From contig JAPLDJ010000025.1 of assembly GCA_026391805.1 (NCBI GenBank), positions 1 to 64,000 of the forward strand: DNA of 64,000 nt. Direction: 5' to 3'. Below the pieces are notes generated by a model. The model was not told where the DNA came from, searched no databases, and saw only the letters and a list, made by a program, of their open reading frames with translations. The position numbers and the translations under genes were made by a program. The DNA comes from Bacteroidota bacterium. GTDB taxonomy: Bacteria; Bacteroidota; Bacteroidia; Bacteroidales; FEN-979. This document shows, in pieces, positions 62,749-64,000 of the stretch (position 1 is the stretch's first letter; every line of letters starts with the position of its first letter).

Positions 62749-62787
62749 GGGTTGACTAAAAATGCACAAAGGATTTTTAGTCAACCC
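62749..62787 (+). terminator. strong rho-independent terminator
   Basis: A perfect 15-base stem, GGGTTGACTAAAAAT (62749-62763) with ATTTTTAGTCAACCC (62773-62787), has a 9-base loop and is followed by T residues at 62788-62792. It ends the lipoprotein transcript and lies directly before the sigma factor start. TATCTTTG at 62742-62749 is an exact minus-7 box on the stem's edge. Confidence 0.85.
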
Positions 62788-62795
62788 TTTTTCAC

Positions 62796-63332
62796 GTGAA
62801 AGACCTACACGACATAATCGAAGGCTGTAAAAGAAACGACAGGTCGAGCCAGGAAAAATTGTACCGTCAGTTTTATCCCGGTTTGTTTGCTTTGTGCAAA
62901 AAATTCTTCCACGACAACCATGATGCACTCACTTCACTGAACAACGGAATGCTCAATGTATTTAAAAACATCGGCAAGTACGATCCTGCAAAAGGTGAAC
63001 TTTTTAACTGGGCCTATACAATCGTCCGGAATGCAGCCATCACACACCTGAACAACATGAAAATCGTTCAGCAAACCACTGAAATCACAGGGGAGATGGA
63101 GCAGTCGTTATTTTCCAGTCCTTTTAAAGAACTGGAATGGAATGACCTTTTCTCTTACCTTGACAAACTGCCTCCTGCCACGCGCGCCGTTTGTTCCCTT
63201 CATTACATCGAAGGATTTGCGGTACGGGAGATTTCTGAACAGCTCAGCCTGAGCGAGGGCACCATCAAATGGCACCTGAGTGAAAGCCGTAGCCGGCTGA
63301 AAACATTGTTTTTTAAAACTTCCATACACTGA
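62796..63332 (+). CDS. ECF-type RNA polymerase sigma factor
   Basis: A 178-aa sigma-70 family protein of the ECF class, with a GTG start. Region 2: SQEKLYRQFYPGLFALCKKFFHDNHDA and FKNIGKYDPAKGELFNWAYTIVRNAAITHLN. Region 4: LPPATRAVCSLHYIEGFAVREISEQLSLSEGTIKWHLSESRSRLK. The next gene, 2 bases after its stop, encodes a likely membrane anti-sigma partner. Two upstream genes carry a shared bipartite motif that may be its promoter. Confidence 0.9.
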   Translation: MKDLHDIIEGCKRNDRSSQEKLYRQFYPGLFALCKKFFHDNHDALTSLNNGMLNVFKNIGKYDPAKGELFNWAYTIVRNAAITHLNNMKIVQQTTEITGEMEQSLFSSPFKELEWNDLFSYLDKLPPATRAVCSLHYIEGFAVREISEQLSLSEGTIKWHLSESRSRLKTLFFKTSIH

Positions 63333-63334
63333 AA

Positions 63335-64000
63335 ATGAATGACGAAAATCTACATATAACCCCTGACCCTGAAAAAGGGTTCCCCGCACCGGAAATCCCT
63401 GCCGATGAGGCCTGGAATAATATGGCCGGGTTGCTCGATGTTGAGTTACCGGTATCACAGCCTGATCCCTCAGCATCGCCGAAACCCTCTAAACCGGGCA
63501 GCGGTGGAATATTGGGCGGCAGCAGCCATATCTGGAACATCATCCTGATCGTGGTGGGCGTTGCAGGCCTGCTGACATGGAGCATTCTGCACTTTACCAG
63601 TAAACCGCAAACAGCCATCAATAGAAACGATACAATAAATGTGATCAAAAAGATCGCAGTTACTGATTCCCTGAAGTCAGTCCATCAAAACAACCCATCC
63701 TCTCATGAAAAGACCAGTTCTTATGAAAAGATTGAATTCTCTGAAACAAAATTGAATTTACCGGCAAGACAGTCTGTCAGCAATAGCTTTGTTCAGTCAA
63801 CCGCTTTTGCCCAATCTGCCGATATAACCAAAAAAGAAGAACATTCCGCTCCAAAAACTACTGCTGTTACGGATAATCCTTCAGCCGCTGTTCCGTCTCA
63901 ACCCGGAACCGGCAAAACAGTCCCTATGGGTAAAATTATTAATGAGCAGACACCTGTAATCCCAGACACATTATGGAGTAAGGCTGCGAATTCCAAATCA
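63335..64000 (+). CDS. probable anti-sigma or membrane partner protein, 3' end outside the window
   Basis: An open frame from the ATG at 63335-63337 to the window end (222 codons visible). The N-terminal 70 residues are cytoplasmic (EIPADEAWNNMAGLLDVELP, typical of Bacteroidetes partner genes that follow ECF sigma factors). Then comes one membrane helix (WNIILIVVGVAGLLTWSI) and a long polar, Ser/Lys-rich periplasmic part. The gene order sigma then single-helix protein is the usual arrangement for sigma/anti-sigma pairs. There is no classic zinc anti-sigma motif, so the role is inferred from context. Confidence 0.65.
   Translation, partial: MNDENLHITPDPEKGFPAPEIPADEAWNNMAGLLDVELPVSQPDPSASPKPSKPGSGGILGGSSHIWNIILIVVGVAGLLTWSILHFTSKPQTAINRNDTINVIKKIAVTDSLKSVHQNNPSSHEKTSSYEKIEFSETKLNLPARQSVSNSFVQSTAFAQSADITKKEEHSAPKTTAVTDNPSAAVPSQPGTGKTVPMGKIINEQTPVIPDTLWSKAANSKS

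Overview
The window looks like a contig from an uncultured Bacteroidota, probably of the Bacteroidales/Marinilabiliales type. The evidence is type IX secretion C-terminal sorting domains on three secreted proteins, a TonB-dependent outer-membrane receptor of the CarboxypepD_reg plus beta-barrel kind, an HU-like protein with the long Bacteroidetes form, a DUF6090 protein, a lysine/alanine-rich histone H1-like protein, many lipoproteins, and several exact TAnnTTTG minus-7 promoter boxes. No rRNA, tRNA or CRISPR array was recognised. Most of the window is of intermediate GC with short intergenic regions. The stretch from about 20.75 to 30.4 kb is clearly AT-rich and looks acquired.

Layout. 0-5 kb: partial EamA transporter, H1-like protein, then a tight operon of sulfotransferase, radical SAM enzyme and GNAT-like protein. 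5-12.3 kb (minus strand): NmrA-like reductase, three small exported proteins, an Rh-like ammonium transporter and a 710-aa type IX-secreted protein. 12.5-17.3 kb (plus): secreted arylsulfotransferase, methylmalonyl-CoA decarboxylase (scpB) and an exported ankyrin/metallo-beta-lactamase fusion. 17.4-18.2 kb: HigBA toxin-antitoxin with a clear operator. 18.2-20.4 kb: GH89 alpha-N-acetylglucosaminidase.

20.5-30.4 kb is a decaying accessory (defence-type) island. It holds a broken copy of the scpB 3' end, a nested inverted-repeat element, a 1895-aa membrane-inserted KAP-like NTPase, a deletion scar that joins the start of hsdM to the end of hsdR (then loses one base), and a TPR plus metallo-beta-lactamase gene split by an internal deletion. 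30.4-35 kb: a three-gene operon with a secreted trypsin-like protease. 35-37.5 kb: intergenic repeat structures, an HU-like protein, and an orphan NarL-type response regulator behind two perfect dyads whose half-sites match the NarL heptamer.

37.5-61.6 kb is mainly housekeeping and envelope genes: metallophosphoesterase, aldo/keto reductase, a PurF homologue without the catalytic cysteine, a nucleotidyltransferase pair, an operon of DedA-like protein, P-type ATPase and TonB receptor, a 1168-aa propeller/adenylate cyclase, a C39-like peptidase, and L-serine dehydratase. 61.6-64 kb is a compact ECF sigma module: a 29-aa membrane peptide and a lipoprotein, each behind the same bipartite promoter-like motif, followed by the sigma factor and its likely anti-sigma partner, which runs off the window.

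The strongest candidates for something new are the giant KAP-like NTPase with its adjacent nested inverted-repeat element, the sigma module with its micro-peptide and duplicated promoter motif, and the paired dyads upstream of the response regulator.
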